Assembly (NCBI GenBank): GCA_037126765.1
Contig: JBBCBC010000009.1
Coordinates: forward strand, 23,024,870-23,088,869
Direction of reading: 5' to 3'
Origin: Stenogyne calaminthoides
Lineage: Eukaryota; Streptophyta; Magnoliopsida; Lamiales; Lamiaceae
DNA: 64,000 nt
A program made the translations under genes and the position numbers. A model generated the notes under the pieces. That model worked only from the letters and a program-made list of their open reading frames with translations, was not told where the DNA came from and made no database searches. Numbering within the stretch: position 1 is the stretch's first letter; the number at the start of each line of letters is the position of its first letter. This document shows, piece after piece, positions 12,557 through 23,297 of this stretch.

Positions 12557-13079
12557 AAAATATTTAGTAAAACATTAAAAAGTAAATTAGAAATTTAATC
12601 CAATCAAAATTAATGAAATACTAGTTTATTCTTACCAATATGCTGATCTGCCTAGAAGTTATAGTTTTTTTACTCAAAGTGGCCTGATTGGCTGCCTATA
12701 ACTTATTAATTACTTACACTAATTGAGCGGGCTTAAATATTACACATTAGTTTATGTACATAATTTCATGTGAAACAATTAATTTTACAGAATATGTTGG
12801 AGGGATAATCTTGTCAAAGACCTAATGAATTAACTTGCAAAAATGTAATTAATTAGACAGTAAACCAGCCCTTCGTAGTTAGAATATTGTTGACTCATAA
12901 GGTATGATAAATATTATGTCATTAAAGATTAAATGTATCTTATTGGCGAATAAGTAATATTATAAAGGGAAAAGAAAAGGAGTGTGGGCCCAAAAGTGAC
13001 CCGAACAAGAGGAGAGTGTCTATGGCCCAAAAGTGACCATATAACCAAAAGGTACATAAAAAATCATGAAGTTAGACGT
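12557..13079. other. AT-rich spacer without recognised gene
   Basis: No credible coding frame or RNA gene is visible. Two GTGGGCCCAAAAGTGACC-like stretches occur at about 12984 and 13025 as a short direct repeat. This could be 3' untranslated sequence of the LINE that follows on the minus strand, but no poly(A) run marks an end. Confidence 0.4.
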
Positions 13080-13958
13080 CTAGCTAGCAGCAGTAGCTCC
13101 ATCTAAGGAGGCGTCTAAGGCATCTTGTTTCTTCTTTACCTTTAGTCGTGTGTTGTATTTATGTCTTCTCTTGTTATCTTCCGTTCTGACCCTTTTTAGT
13201 TTTGCTTTGATTAGCTTGCCCGAGGGATCTTTTGGAGACAACTTGCCTCCAGAGGCCTCAAAGTAGCGCTGCTTGTGAGAAGTTAACACCACCTGATAAT
13301 CTATGCCTGTCGGAATTGGGTTCCCTATGATCTGCCCAAACGTCACTACCCCCAGATCTTTCTCAGTATCTTTATCTAGCATGTCATACCATCTGGAGGA
13401 GGTAGAAGAGGTCGTAGAATCCGAGTCCGAAGCTGGAGTACCATCGACCAAATCCTTGAAGGAGTTGGTAGTAACAGGTTCAGGAGTACCCGAAACGGGT
13501 CGAGATGGCAAAACTGTTTTCTTTGGCAACTGCCAATCTGTGTCAACGTGCTCTGTAGTCTTCTCATTCACATCTATCTTGGTTACCTGTTCGGTCGAGC
13601 CATGGTTGTCCCCAGTGGTGCCTCCGTCCCCCAATTTCTCAGTAGCAGCACCAATCTCATCAAAAGGAGGAAGAATGTCCTCGTCCCCTACCCTAGCAGC
13701 TGCACGAATGTCATCAAGAGGAGGAAGAAGATCCTCCTCTAAGTCCTGCATCTCAGTATCCTTGACTGTGTTGTCCCCCTATTTGTCCGATGCAGTCCCT
13801 TGTTCTGTAGATTCCTTTCTAACCCATTTCTTTTGTGTTGCATCCTTTCCCGGGCCATCTCGAGGTGGAGGCTTGGCATTGTCATCCTTCTTAACTTTCA
13901 AAATTAAACTTTTTAATTTTATTTTTTTTTGAGAGCTCGAAGGAGAATCAGCCGGCAT
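13080..13958 (-). pseudogene. Unrecognised reading frame downstream of and in frame with the LINE RNase H
   Basis: An ATG at 13958 lies 12 bases after the RNase H TAG and in the same frame. It opens MPADSPSSSQKKIKLKS and runs to a TAG at 13779-13781. The frame then continues, with an internal Met at 13751, for 223 aa to 13080. The product is rich in Asp/Glu/Ser/Thr in the middle (two DLLPP/DILPPFDEI repeats) and very basic at the end (KAKLKRVRTEDNKRRHKYNTR), like a nuclear or nucleic-acid-binding tail. I do not recognise the family. It may be a C-terminal extension of the LINE protein, a second cistron, or ORF1 of another LINE. Confidence 0.55.
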
Positions 13959-13970
13959 GGAGATTCCGAG

Positions 13971-14597
13971 CTAAGACAACAAGTGTCTAGGTAAATCATC
14001 ACCGACCCAAGCTTGAGGGAGGGGAGAGGTTAAAGCAGGTTTTGCCAAATTGTGGGCCATGGTGTTGTTGGCGTGAGGGCAATACCAGATACCTTTCACT
14101 GAGGTGTCTGTGATTAGATTGCGAGCATGAATAGAGAGGTCTTCTTCGATCCCGGAGGGAGGAGTGTCCGAACGAATGGCATTAATGGCATCAATAGAGT
14201 CCGATAGAATGTAGGCAATGCCAAGTTTATGGGTAATCTAGTAAGAGAAACCGTCGATGATAGCATTAATTTCGGCGGCCATAACAGTGCCCGGGGGGGC
14301 AATTTTTCGGAAGCCCGCCGCCCAGAGCTTGCCTCCATGGTCAAAGATCGCAAATCCTGTGGAATAGTTCATACATTGATCATCGAAGGCTGCATCCACA
14401 TTAATAGAGTAGCAGGTGGAGTTTACAGAATCATGGTTGAAGAGATATTTCGTTGAAGAAGACAGTGCCTGGTAGAGGAGGTTTTGACGAGCTTCTCTGA
14501 AAGAGACAAGGAAGGAGCCAGTCCATGTAGCTGTGATACTCAGTCTGTGATTGCGTATTTTGTTCTTGCTTTTGTGGGTTAACTCGCACTTCCCCAC
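13971..14597 (-). pseudogene. LINE RNase H domain with an in-frame TAG
   Basis: The block has the plant LINE RNase H (RVT_3) layout: INVDAAFD near the start (first catalytic Asp), GFAIFDHGGKLWAAG, then AAEINAI (catalytic Glu). A TAG at 14238-14240 interrupts right after DGFSY. The same frame continues with the second Asp region (ILSDSIDAINAI) and HANNTMAHNLAK, and ends with TAG at 13971-13973. Confidence 0.82.
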
Positions 14598-15296
14598 ATC
14601 TTCATCGTAAATTTTTCTAGAGTGTTGTTGTTAAAGCTCGGGGCCAGAAGCAGAAACAGATTGTTGTCTTTGTGGTATCTTAGATTTTTAATGATCGGCC
14701 ACCACTCGGTGTTCTTCCAAGCTTCTTTAACCACCTGGCAAAAAAATAGGGAATGATTAAGATCAACCCAATGAAAACCACAAAGAACGCACCTGGGAGA
14801 GCAAGGCACATGATGAAGGAGCATGTTGACTTCTGTAGCAACAACCTCTTGGGCAACTTTCCAGGTGAAAATCTTGACTTTAGGGGGAAGATGGAGATCC
14901 CAGATTTTGTTCCAGATGGGGGTTGGACGAGCTAGCTCCGAGGTGGTCTTGTTTCAAGACTTGTGGGAGCGAATTCCAATAACCAGACTTCACTGAATAG
15001 TTTCCCTTTTTCTCAAATTTCCAATACCGGGAGTCTTGGGTGTTAAAACGGCTAATGGGAGCCCTTTTGATGGCCTCCACCTCGTAGTGGAGGAAAAGAT
15101 CGTTAAGCTTGGGGATATCCCATGAATTAGAATGGAGCATAAGGTCCTTCACTCTCACGTTACTGACATAGGTGATTTTGCCATTAACAAGTCCGGGGAT
15201 CCAGGCATGTTTTCTCACGTGGACTTTTTCTCCGCTACAAACTTTCCACAAAGATCTGTTGTTAATGATGTCTTTACCCCATAGGATGGATTAATT
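14579..15296 (-). pseudogene. LINE ORF2 C-terminal region with zf-RVT motif
   Basis: Frame one (15251-14880 and upstream to about 15296) carries the W-I-P-G and YWKFEKKGNYSVKSGYW segments usual before the zf-RVT domain in plant LINEs. Frame two (14824-14579) has C-V-L-C and H-x-F-F-C residues arranged as a zf-RVT zinc site. The two are out of frame with each other, so the copy is dead. Confidence 0.8.
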
Positions 15297-15960
15297 ATAG
15301 ATACAATTATGATATTTGTGTCAACTGTAGTTTAATTTAGACAACTGCATTATTGCAAATCTTAGTCCAATTCATTTAAAAATAAATAAAAATGCAATTG
15401 AGTCTTCAAAGCAACCTCTTTATGCCTGGATCTAACGTGATCAATCGACATGACACCCCCTTATGCCAAATGATGTCGTTCTTATTTAGACTAAAATAAT
15501 ATATATATATATATATTAAAAATTATCAGTATATCATCGTTTTATATATTGTGATATATAAAAAAATATATCAATTGCTATTAAAATTAATAGTGAAATC
15601 TAGAATCACGTTTTCTCCTCCTAAGAACCAAAATGACGTTGTCACTCGTAATCTCATTTATCTCATAATTTCTCTTAAAAAACGATGAACACAAAATTTT
15701 TAGAATGTTCAAGATTTTCGAATAGTGTAATAACTTCTCCGTTTTTTAAAATATCAAAAGTTTATACGACAATAAAGTTTCCAATACATGTTTTATCTTT
15801 GAATACAACGCGTGATTCTAGATACATTTCATAGCTAAATGTAGAACATAGTTTCTAACTATTAATCATCATACGATTCCCCTAAAATTTCAGCAATTAT
15901 AAATTCTTTAAAAAATAGAATGAAATTAATTCTCTTTTTCAGGTAAAATTATCAACTTGA
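15297..15960. other. AT-rich spacer, no gene seen
   Basis: The sequence is strongly AT-rich with an (AT)n run near 15499-15516 and no coding frame of note. It separates the LINE end from the DUF1005 fragment. Confidence 0.5.
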
Positions 15961-15963
15961 GTG

Positions 15964-16172
15964 CTAATTGGGGTCAAATGTTCGAGAATTGAACTTGCAG
16001 GTAAAAACAGGCTTTTGAAAATTCCCCCATATCAGAGAAACTTGTGGGCTGCATTCAGGTGCTCCATCAAACTGAAAAACGAATCTCGAGTTTGGTTGGC
16101 CTTCACATTCAAATGAAACTACACTACATTCATTCATCCATGGCAAAAAATCATCGTCCTAATTCACTTCGC
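15964..16172 (-). pseudogene. Fragment of a DUF1005-family gene, frameshifted
   Basis: The minus-strand frame 16146-15964 contains SRFVFQFDGAPECSPQV followed by GNFQKPVFTCKF, a very characteristic conserved block of the plant DUF1005 proteins (function poorly known). Just upstream the family's FHLNVKA segment is readable in a different frame (about 16113-16093), so a frameshift lies between. A stop follows at the FDPN residues and nothing else of the roughly 400-residue family is visible nearby. This is an isolated gene scrap, either left from a decayed gene or moved by a transposon. Confidence 0.8.
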
Positions 16173-16483
16173 TGCCACATCCAACTCCATTTAAATTTTC
16201 TCTTGCAACCGCCCCAAATTTCTATATTTTTGGTTAATCCCCGTTTTAAACAGAGAAATTATTAAAAATTTTGGAAATCTTGTTCTTATGCAATTTTTGT
16301 GTTAACCATTTTCTAGTTTTTGGGAGAAGAAAATGATGATTATGGATTCAAGATTCACTTTTGCAATATTTATTTTACCATTATATCTTAAATATATAAA
16401 ACAATGTAGTTATGGGAATTTCCAACATTTATTTTTAATTTATTTGTTAGCCTATAATTATAACGACATGTTTGGAATAAGGG
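16173..16483. other. Short AT-rich spacer before the gypsy-like element
   Basis: No gene was recognised. The last five bases, AAGGG (16479-16483), are one half of the target duplication of the large insertion that follows. Confidence 0.5.
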
Positions 16484-17488
16484 TGTTGATAGCTAGTAAA
16501 ATCAGATTAATTGTGTGGAATATGGCTTTGTGGTAACTAGCTAATCAAATAATGAATCATCAAATGATTGAAAGTTATGAACTCAAGTATTAAAGCAGTA
16601 AATAAAGTGCACGAGACTATGGCAAAATGTTTGCCTCTTGTATTGACTTTTCGGACCGTTTTTTGGTCTTAAGTGTCCATATTTATACTACATAGGAGAG
16701 TGCATTTCACTCTCTATTTTTATTGTCGGGACATCAAATGGTCAAACTTCCATTTAATGTCCGGTACTTCAGTTTACATTAATTTCCGACAACTCTTGAG
16801 AGCTCTTAAGAACTCGTCTTAATTAGTAGCGTGACACCTGGCAAGTCCTTGAATCCTTTGCCGTTGTTCTCTGGTCTTTCCCCAAATTGCGCAACCAATG
16901 TTGTCGTCTTGTAACTCAAGCCATTGACTTAGTCATATTTGGAGGGTTTTCCTGACTTAGTACCGCATTGCGACATTAACTCCCTTATGTACAAGCGAGC
17001 TTCTAGCGGACATTTTACCTGTTGTACCTTCCGGATGAGCTTGGATAAGGGACCTCATGCGGAGAGCTTACTAAGCGAGCTCGAGCGAGCTCACAGTGAG
17101 CTAGTTTGTGAGCTCTATGAGCGAGCTTAATGAGAGCTCTATGAGGAGCTCATTGAGCGAGCTCACAGTGAACTAGTTTGTGACCTCTATGAGCGAGCTT
17201 AATGAAAACTCTATGAGGAGCTCATAATGAGCTAGTCTGAGCTCATTGAGTGAGCTCATTACGATCTCTTGACCCTTGTTGTTTTCATAAGACTTTCCAA
17301 GAGCTCTATGAGCGAGCTACTTGGAGGTGGCGACCTCGGCCCTTCCTTGGTGAGCTAGAATCCATCTCAAGAGGGCGAGCTTGACTAATGTTGTCGAGCT
17401 GACGAGCTCAGTCCAGTTATTTGATTGAGCTCTTGTATTAACGGATGAAATATTAATGAGCTTGGGCCAGATTAATAGTGATAAAACA
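16484..17488 (-). repeat. 3' LTR (left copy) of the gypsy-like element, 1,005 bp
   Basis: This LTR aligns with 38960-39902 throughout. The left copy is longer because a block of about 60-70 bp (GAGCGAGCTCACAGTGA...GAGGAGCTCAT) is present twice at about 17080-17235 and once in the right copy. The block belongs to a dense field of GCGAGCTC-type short repeats. Confidence 0.85.
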
Positions 17489-19911
17489 ATTGTCCATCGG
17501 TTCGCTGCTCGTAACATATTGGAGCGAGCAACAAGCTGATCAACTTTGACCTTTAGTGGCGAGGTCATGTGAGCTAGGGCAAACTTTTAGGACAACAAAT
17601 CTTGTGTCGATGGAGCGAACTCTAAATTGCTCTCCTTCTTTTTGTCGTTTATTTTTTTTTATTTTTTTGGTTGGTTGATTGGGCCAAAAATACTATAGAA
17701 AATGATTCTGGCCCAAAACATTTCCTCCAGCTTGGCCCATCAGCTACAAAAATCTGCATTTAATTTTAGAAAAGAGGTCCAATGATTTATACTGCCCAAT
17801 AGTTTATCATAAACATCACGGCCGACTTAAACTGAGGCCCAACAAACCAAGGCCAAACTCGCGCGATGCATTTGCGAGCTCAAGCGAGCTGCCACCTGAT
17901 GTCCGAGATGCCGCGAGCTCGAGACTGATGCCATCTCCCTTGGGCCGAGTTCGCGCATCTGGGCGGGTTTCCTCCTCGGGCGAAGTAGTGCGAGCTAGAG
18001 AGCTGCACGTGAGCGAAGTAGTGCGAGCTCGAGCGAGCTGCAAGTTGAGCATAGTGTGAGCTCGGGAGCTACACGTTGAGCGAAGTAGCGAGCGAGCTCG
18101 GGCGAGCTGCACGTTGAGCGTTGTTCCCTTCGACGAGGTGAAGTAGGCGAGCTGCTACCTGGCGCGGTGGCGTCGCGGGTTCGAGCTGCGAATCAGGCGA
18201 GCCGATGGAGATTAAATTGAGCTCGCAACAAATTCGCGAGATCTCAGCGAGCTCATCCCGTATTCAAACGAGCAAGCGACCTTGAGAGTGGGCAAATCGC
18301 GGGATTTCTGAGGTGATGCAGCGCAAGGTGGGTGACGCGGCGAGCTCTGGCAAGCTGCTAAAAAGCGAGCTTAATTTGGGCGAGCTCGGCATCGTCGCAA
18401 GGCCGAGCTTGCGAGCTGCCCATTGGTCTTGGCCTTGAGGCGAGCTGCAAGGTGGCATCATTCGGTCGAGCTACCAAGTAGCGGTGCTCGAGTTTCGAGG
18501 CTCGGCTTGCTCAAAATCAGACGAGATTCCGAGAGATTGTGATTGACTTGATTTCTTGGATTGACTGACCACAACTTAGAATTTTGACTTCTCCAAATTG
18601 AATTCCTTATTTGCTTTTTGGAATAGCGAGCTATTCACAAACGAGCATAAACGAGATCAAGCGATGGGCGACGTTTGTCGGGCATCAATCTTATTTCGTC
18701 TATAACTTGAGCTCCCGACCTCCGATTGAGTTGAATCTTTCTTCATTGCAACCCTCATCTCTTCTCAAATATACTTCTAGATCAAAACAGTTTTTTAAAA
18801 TTAATTCTTGCTCGTGAGGCTCAATGGGCGACGTGAGGCGAGGGCGAAATGGGGTGAGTTCCCGGGCAAGGTTGGATGCGGGAGGCCCAAGATGGCGAGG
18901 TGATGTTCTGCAACTCTGGTCGAGATGGGATGAGATCCGTCATGGCCATCATCTTGGTCTTTCGCGGTGAGACGTTTTTCTTTGTGGCTTACCCGGGAGA
19001 GGTGGGCTGAGCTATGACTTTGTCCGTGATGGGGCGAGCTCGGCGAGCTAGGATCCATTCAAACACATACTTCGGATATGAGTTTTGAGTTCGGCTCTTC
19101 CAACACAATATGGTTTTCACCATTAACTCTTATAAGATCGTTTGTCTTCCTTTTATTTTTCTTCTAACATTTTGTGGTCGTTGTTGAGGTTGCCCCATCT
19201 GGCGGCAATGTCGAGGTTGTGCAGGGGGCAAGGTGGTCGTTGTCCCTGGCGAGATTGCTGGTGAATTTATTTATGTTCAAGAGAAATCATGCTACTTGAT
19301 GTATTCTGAATGTTTCCTCTGTTTTAGTTGTATGTGGCTTTAATCATGTCTTAGACTCTGCCTTGTAATCGATTAGCTCATTTTCGATGAACTGAAGTTT
19401 ACTTTCAATGCCTTAGCATTTTTGCATATTTGATTGTCTTATTTGCTTGCAATACTTTTACGCAACTTAGTTGTCTTATTGTTTGCAACTTTATTGGCTG
19501 GTCGTCTTAGTTGTATGCGACTTAGTTGTCTTATTGTTTTGCAACTTTTGATGCCTTGGAATGTCTGTTATGAAATATTATGAATTTTTATGTTTGTGGA
19601 CTATCTCTGGGAGGTCGATCTCCTTAGAGATCGACGACTTTGGGTAATCGACCTCCTTGGAGGTCGACGACCTACCCCCTTGTCCATGACATAAAATATT
19701 ATGATCGTCTTATTTTGGTGCGATTCTAGTGCCTTGGCACTTATTTTTGGTCGTCTTATTTGGATGCGACTTAGTGCCTTGACACTTATTTTTTGTCGTC
19801 TTATTTGGATGCGACTTAGTGCATTGACACTTTTTTTTGTCGTCTTATTTGGATGCGACATAATGCCTTAGCATTTTATGTTTAGAACATACTATAACAA
19901 CTGATCTCGTT
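17489..19911. other. Non-coding interior of the gypsy-like element, rich in GCGAGCT motifs
   Basis: From about 17820 to 18480 the motif GCGAGCT(C/G) and close variants recur every 10-40 bases on both strands, and scattered copies extend to 19050. Open frames here are short and of low complexity (17816-18112, 18264-18461 and 18801-19058 on minus); none resembles a retrotransposon protein. GC content is visibly higher than in the surroundings. The position (3' side, between gag and 3' LTR) is where pol would be in an autonomous element. Confidence 0.6.
19690..19878. repeat. Tandem repeat, about 55 bp unit, about 3.5 copies
   Basis: GTCGTCTTATTTGGATGCGAC followed by a tAGTGCcTTGaCACTT and a T-run recurs head to tail, with a first diverged copy (GATCGTCTTATTTTGGTGCG). 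Weaker relatives (TTAGTTGTATGCGACTTAG) occur from 19440. The array sits just inside the copia insertion point. Confidence 0.8.
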
Positions 19912-20001
19912 AGAGGTGTAGGGAAATAGGGTGTCCAGATCTATTCGAGATACAATTTAGATACAAATTTAAATTATTTAATTATTACTAGCATTAATTA
20001 A

Positions 20002-21566
20002 TGTTGGGATATTTGAGTTTTGATGAATTATGTCAAAACATTATCAACTTGTGTCTTTGAAGCTAATCTATAGATAACAATTTGAGGGGGAACGAGAGAA
20101 CAAGTTGAGGGGGAACTCATGGAATCAAACGAAGATGATCGAGATCAGATGAGGCTGCAGACAAGACTGATCGAGATCAGATGAGTAAGATAAGTTCCGG
20201 AGTTAACTGATGAGCTGAGCAAAATCAGAAGAAAAGAAAAGTTAAGCCAGCTGATATCAGAAGAAACAGAAGTTACCTGATCAGATGGACCTGGGATCAG
20301 AAGATCAGATGACCAGAAGACTTGATCAGATGATCAGAAAAGATAAGCTGATCAGATGACCAGATGACCTGATCAGAAGAGGAGGTTGTTGATCAGAAGA
20401 GGAGCAGATGAAACTGATCGAGATCAGACGTGATCAAGATCAGATAAGATAACTTGATGCAACTAACCTGATATGCTAACCTGATGTACTAATCTGATGC
20501 AAATAAACTAATATGCTGACCTAATGCTATACTGATCTGATCAGGTGAGCTTATTAGATTAGGCGAGAAGAAATCAGAAGACAAGTCATCTGAAGTTATG
20601 TTCACTGAGAATCAGAACGCTACTGATGATCAGATAGCCTGAGTGCTAGTGACCTAAGGGTCATGATGTCTGAAGTCAGAAGAGCTGAACTCAGTAAGCC
20701 TGAGTGTCAGTATGCCTGATCAGACAAGGTCCGCTGAAGAGATGTCTGCTGAATCAAGAATCCTGAAGATTATAGCCGTTAGATTCAGCTGACGTGGACT
20801 AATGAGAGGAAGACAATCAGCCTGGCAAAAGCTAAAGAATAGTATGGATTTGAATGTGATTCTCTCCAACGGTAACATTCAAATCCACACTATAAATACA
20901 AGTTCTTCCTTCATTATTAAGTGTGAGAAAAATCATCTAGCATTTCCACCATAGAACACTGAACAAAAAATACACGCATATATTCAAGAAGTGTTCTACC
21001 TTATATCTAAGCACAAATGTAATATCCTAAACTTAGAGAGATTTTCCCATCCTTAGCATTGAAGCTAAACAAATGTAAGGGAAAATCTCACCCTAGTTGG
21101 ACACCAAACAATCTTATACCCAAACCCAAAAGTTAGGTTGAGTTTGTTAAGCAAGGAATTTAAGTTAGTTGGACTAGCTTACTTTCTGGGTGTGAGTGAG
21201 AACTCGTTAAACATCGAAGCAATCCCGTGAGGGAGGGTAGACAATCCCGTGGAGGGTGATAAGTCCCGTGAGAGTGAGAACTCGTTAAACATCTGTATTG
21301 TGTTGGACTAACACGTTAAACTAAGTCCAGTTGGTTAAGTTAGTACCCCTGCTGATAGGGAAGAGTGGATGTAGGAGTTGGACTCCGAACCACTATAAAA
21401 ATCGTGTGTTCTTTACTGCTTTATGTTTTTACTTGCCATATGCATTTGATTATAAGCAAAACACATCGGTTTAAAACAAAATAATTGGAATCACCATTCC
21501 CTCACCCCTGTTTATATGCATTACATGATTTTTCCGCATTTCATGGGTTTTTCACCGGGACCAACA
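20002..21566 (+). repeat. Left LTR of D1
   Basis: It runs from TGTTGGGATATTTGAG to CCGGGACCAACA. The first third (20090-20560) is a field of short GATCAGA(T/A)G and CTGATCAG motifs. A TATA box ACACTATAAATACAAG is near 20893-20908, followed by CTTCATTATTAAG. A later part has three near-repeats of CAATCCCGTG/GTCCCGTGAG with GTTAAACATC (about 21200-21300). Confidence 0.9.
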
Positions 21567-21702
21567 ATTGGTATCAGAGCAGGAGTTCAAAAGTTCACTG
21601 TTTTCAATGTGACCATCTGAACTGATCTTTTTGAAAAACCCATTTTCTGTAAAAATGCATATATTTTAAATGTTTTAGCGTCATTATCAAAAAGGGGGAA
21701 AT
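21567..21702 (+). other. Interior of D1: primer binding site plus polypurine tract only
   Basis: It starts ATTGGTATCAGAGCAGGAG, matching initiator Met tRNA, and ends ATCAAAAAGGGGGAAAT at the right LTR. The roughly 90 bp between them (GTGACCATCTGAACTGATC, then a TGCATATATTTTAAATG block) are nearly the same in D2 (27359-27496), so the short interior is a shared family trait, not a private deletion. Confidence 0.9.
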
Positions 21703-23297
21703 TGTTGGGATATTTGAGTTTTGATGAATTATGCCAAAACATTATCAACTTGTGTTATTGAAGTTAATCTATAGATAACAAGTTGAGGGGGAACGAGAGA
21801 ACAAGTTAAGGGAGAACGCATGGAATCAAACGAAGATGATCGAGATTAGATGAGGCTGCAGATGAGACTGATCGAGATCAGATGAGTAAGATGAGTTCCG
21901 GAGTTAACTGATGAGCTGAGCAAAATCAGAAGAAAAGAAAAGCTAAGCCACCGAGATCGGAAAAAGCAAGTTACCCGATCGATGGATCTCGGGATCGAAG
22001 ATCGAGAAGACACAGTCGATGATCGAAAAGATAAGCCGATCGGATATGACTGATCGTAAGAGGAGGTTGCTGATCAGAAGAGGAGCAGATGAGACTGATC
22101 GAGATCAGACGTGATCGAGATCAGATAAGATAACCTGATGCAACTAACCTGATATGCTAACCTGATGTACTAATCTGATGCAGTACTAATCTGATGCAGA
22201 TAAACTGATATGCTGACCTGGTGCTATACTGATCTGATCAGGTGAGCTTATTAGATTAGGCGAGAAGAAATCAGAAGAGAAGTCATCAGAAGACAAGTCA
22301 TCTGAAGTTATGTTCACTGAGAATCAGAACGCTACTGATGATCAAATAGCTGAAAAGCTTTAGTGACTGATGGTCGGGATGTCCGGTCGGAAGAGCCAAC
22401 TCGATGAAGCCCGAGTGTCGGTATGCCCGATCGTACAAGGTCCGGCAAGAGATGTCTGCTGAATCAAGAATCCTGAAGATTATAGTCGTTAGATTCAGCT
22501 GACGTGGACCAATGAGAGGAAGACAACCAGCCTGACAAAAGCTGCAAAAGCTATAGAATAGTATGGATTTGAATATGATTCTCTCCAACGGTAACATTTA
22601 AATCCACACTATAAATACAAGTTCTTCCTTCATTATTAAGTGTGAGAAATGCATGATCCATCAAGCTACAAAGTCAAATCATCAAGCATTTCCACCATAG
22701 AACACTGAACAAGAAATACACGCATATATTCAAGAAGTATTCTACCTTAGATCTAAGCACAAAAATAATATTCTAAGCTTAGAGAGATTTTCTCATCCTT
22801 AACATTGAGGCTAAACAAATGTAAGGGAAAATCTCACCCTAGTTGGACACCAAACAATCTTATACCCAAACCCAAAAGTTAGGTTGAGTTTGTTAAGCAA
22901 GGAATTTAAGTTAGTTGGACTAGCTTACTTTCTGGGTGTGAGTGAAAACTCGTTAAACATCGAAGCAATCCCGTGAGGGGGGGTAGGCAATCCCGTGGAG
23001 GGTGATAAGTCCCGTGAGAGTGAGAACTCGTTAAACATCTGTATTGTGTTGGACTAACACGTTAAACTAAGTTCAGTTGGTTAAGTTAGTGCCCCTGCTG
23101 ATAGGGAAGAGTGGATGTAGGAGTTGGACTCCGAACCACTATAAAAATCGTGTGTTCTTTACTGCTTTATGTTCTTACTTTCCATATGCATTTGATTATA
23201 AGCAAAACACATCGGTTTAAACAAAATAATTGGAATCACCATTCCCTCACCCCTGTTTATATGCATTACACGATTGGGTTTTTCACCGGGACCAATA
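21703..23297 (+). repeat. Right LTR of D1
   Basis: It matches the left LTR across its length, with some small insertions (for example an extra CATGATCCATCAAGC block near 22648). Two patches, about 21950-22050 and 22365-22450, are strikingly richer in CG: where the left LTR has CTGATCAGA it has CCGATCG or similar. Outside the patches the two copies agree closely. Confidence 0.9.

Larger units (their letters stand above)
13080..15296 (-). mobile_element. 3' part of a LINE (L1-like non-LTR retrotransposon), 5' truncated
   Basis: Read on the minus strand from about 15296, the sequence encodes the tail of a plant LINE ORF2: the WGKDIINNRSLWKVC segment, a zf-RVT-type block with CVLCGFHWVDLNHSLFFC, then an RNase H domain. 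The RT and endonuclease parts are absent, as expected for a 5'-truncated insertion. Frames break near 14880 and 14597. Downstream of RNase H a further same-frame reading region reaches 13080. Confidence 0.82.
20002..23297 (+). mobile_element. Element D1: LTR element with almost no interior (internal 136 bp)
   Basis: Left LTR 20002-21566 and right LTR 21703-23297 are direct repeats of about 1.57 and 1.60 kb. The target duplication is ATTAA (19997-20001, 23298-23302). The right LTR ends GGGACCAATA, one change from the usual CCAACA. Between them are 136 bp that hold a primer binding site at the left and the polypurine tract AAAAAGGGGGAAAT at the right, and no room for any protein. The tract and the TGTTGGG start are the Sirevirus signature. 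It must have moved with proteins from another element. Confidence 0.92.

Noticed and set aside
16484..16900. Possible CRISPR-like or satellite array suggested by repeated GAGCTC
   Set aside because: Spacing is irregular, there are no unique spacers, and the region is an LTR; nothing points to a prokaryotic system.
17489..17600. Longer left LTR of the gypsy-like element, ending at the TGTTGTCC near 17597
   Set aside because: This would bring a purine-rich stretch next to the LTR, but homology to the right LTR stops at 17488/39902, where TG termini and matching AAGGG duplications are found. The shorter limits are preferred, with this as the alternative.
17816..19058. Several minus-strand frames of 65-98 aa
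   Set aside because: They are translations of the GCGAGCT repeat field, of low complexity, and match no retrotransposon protein.
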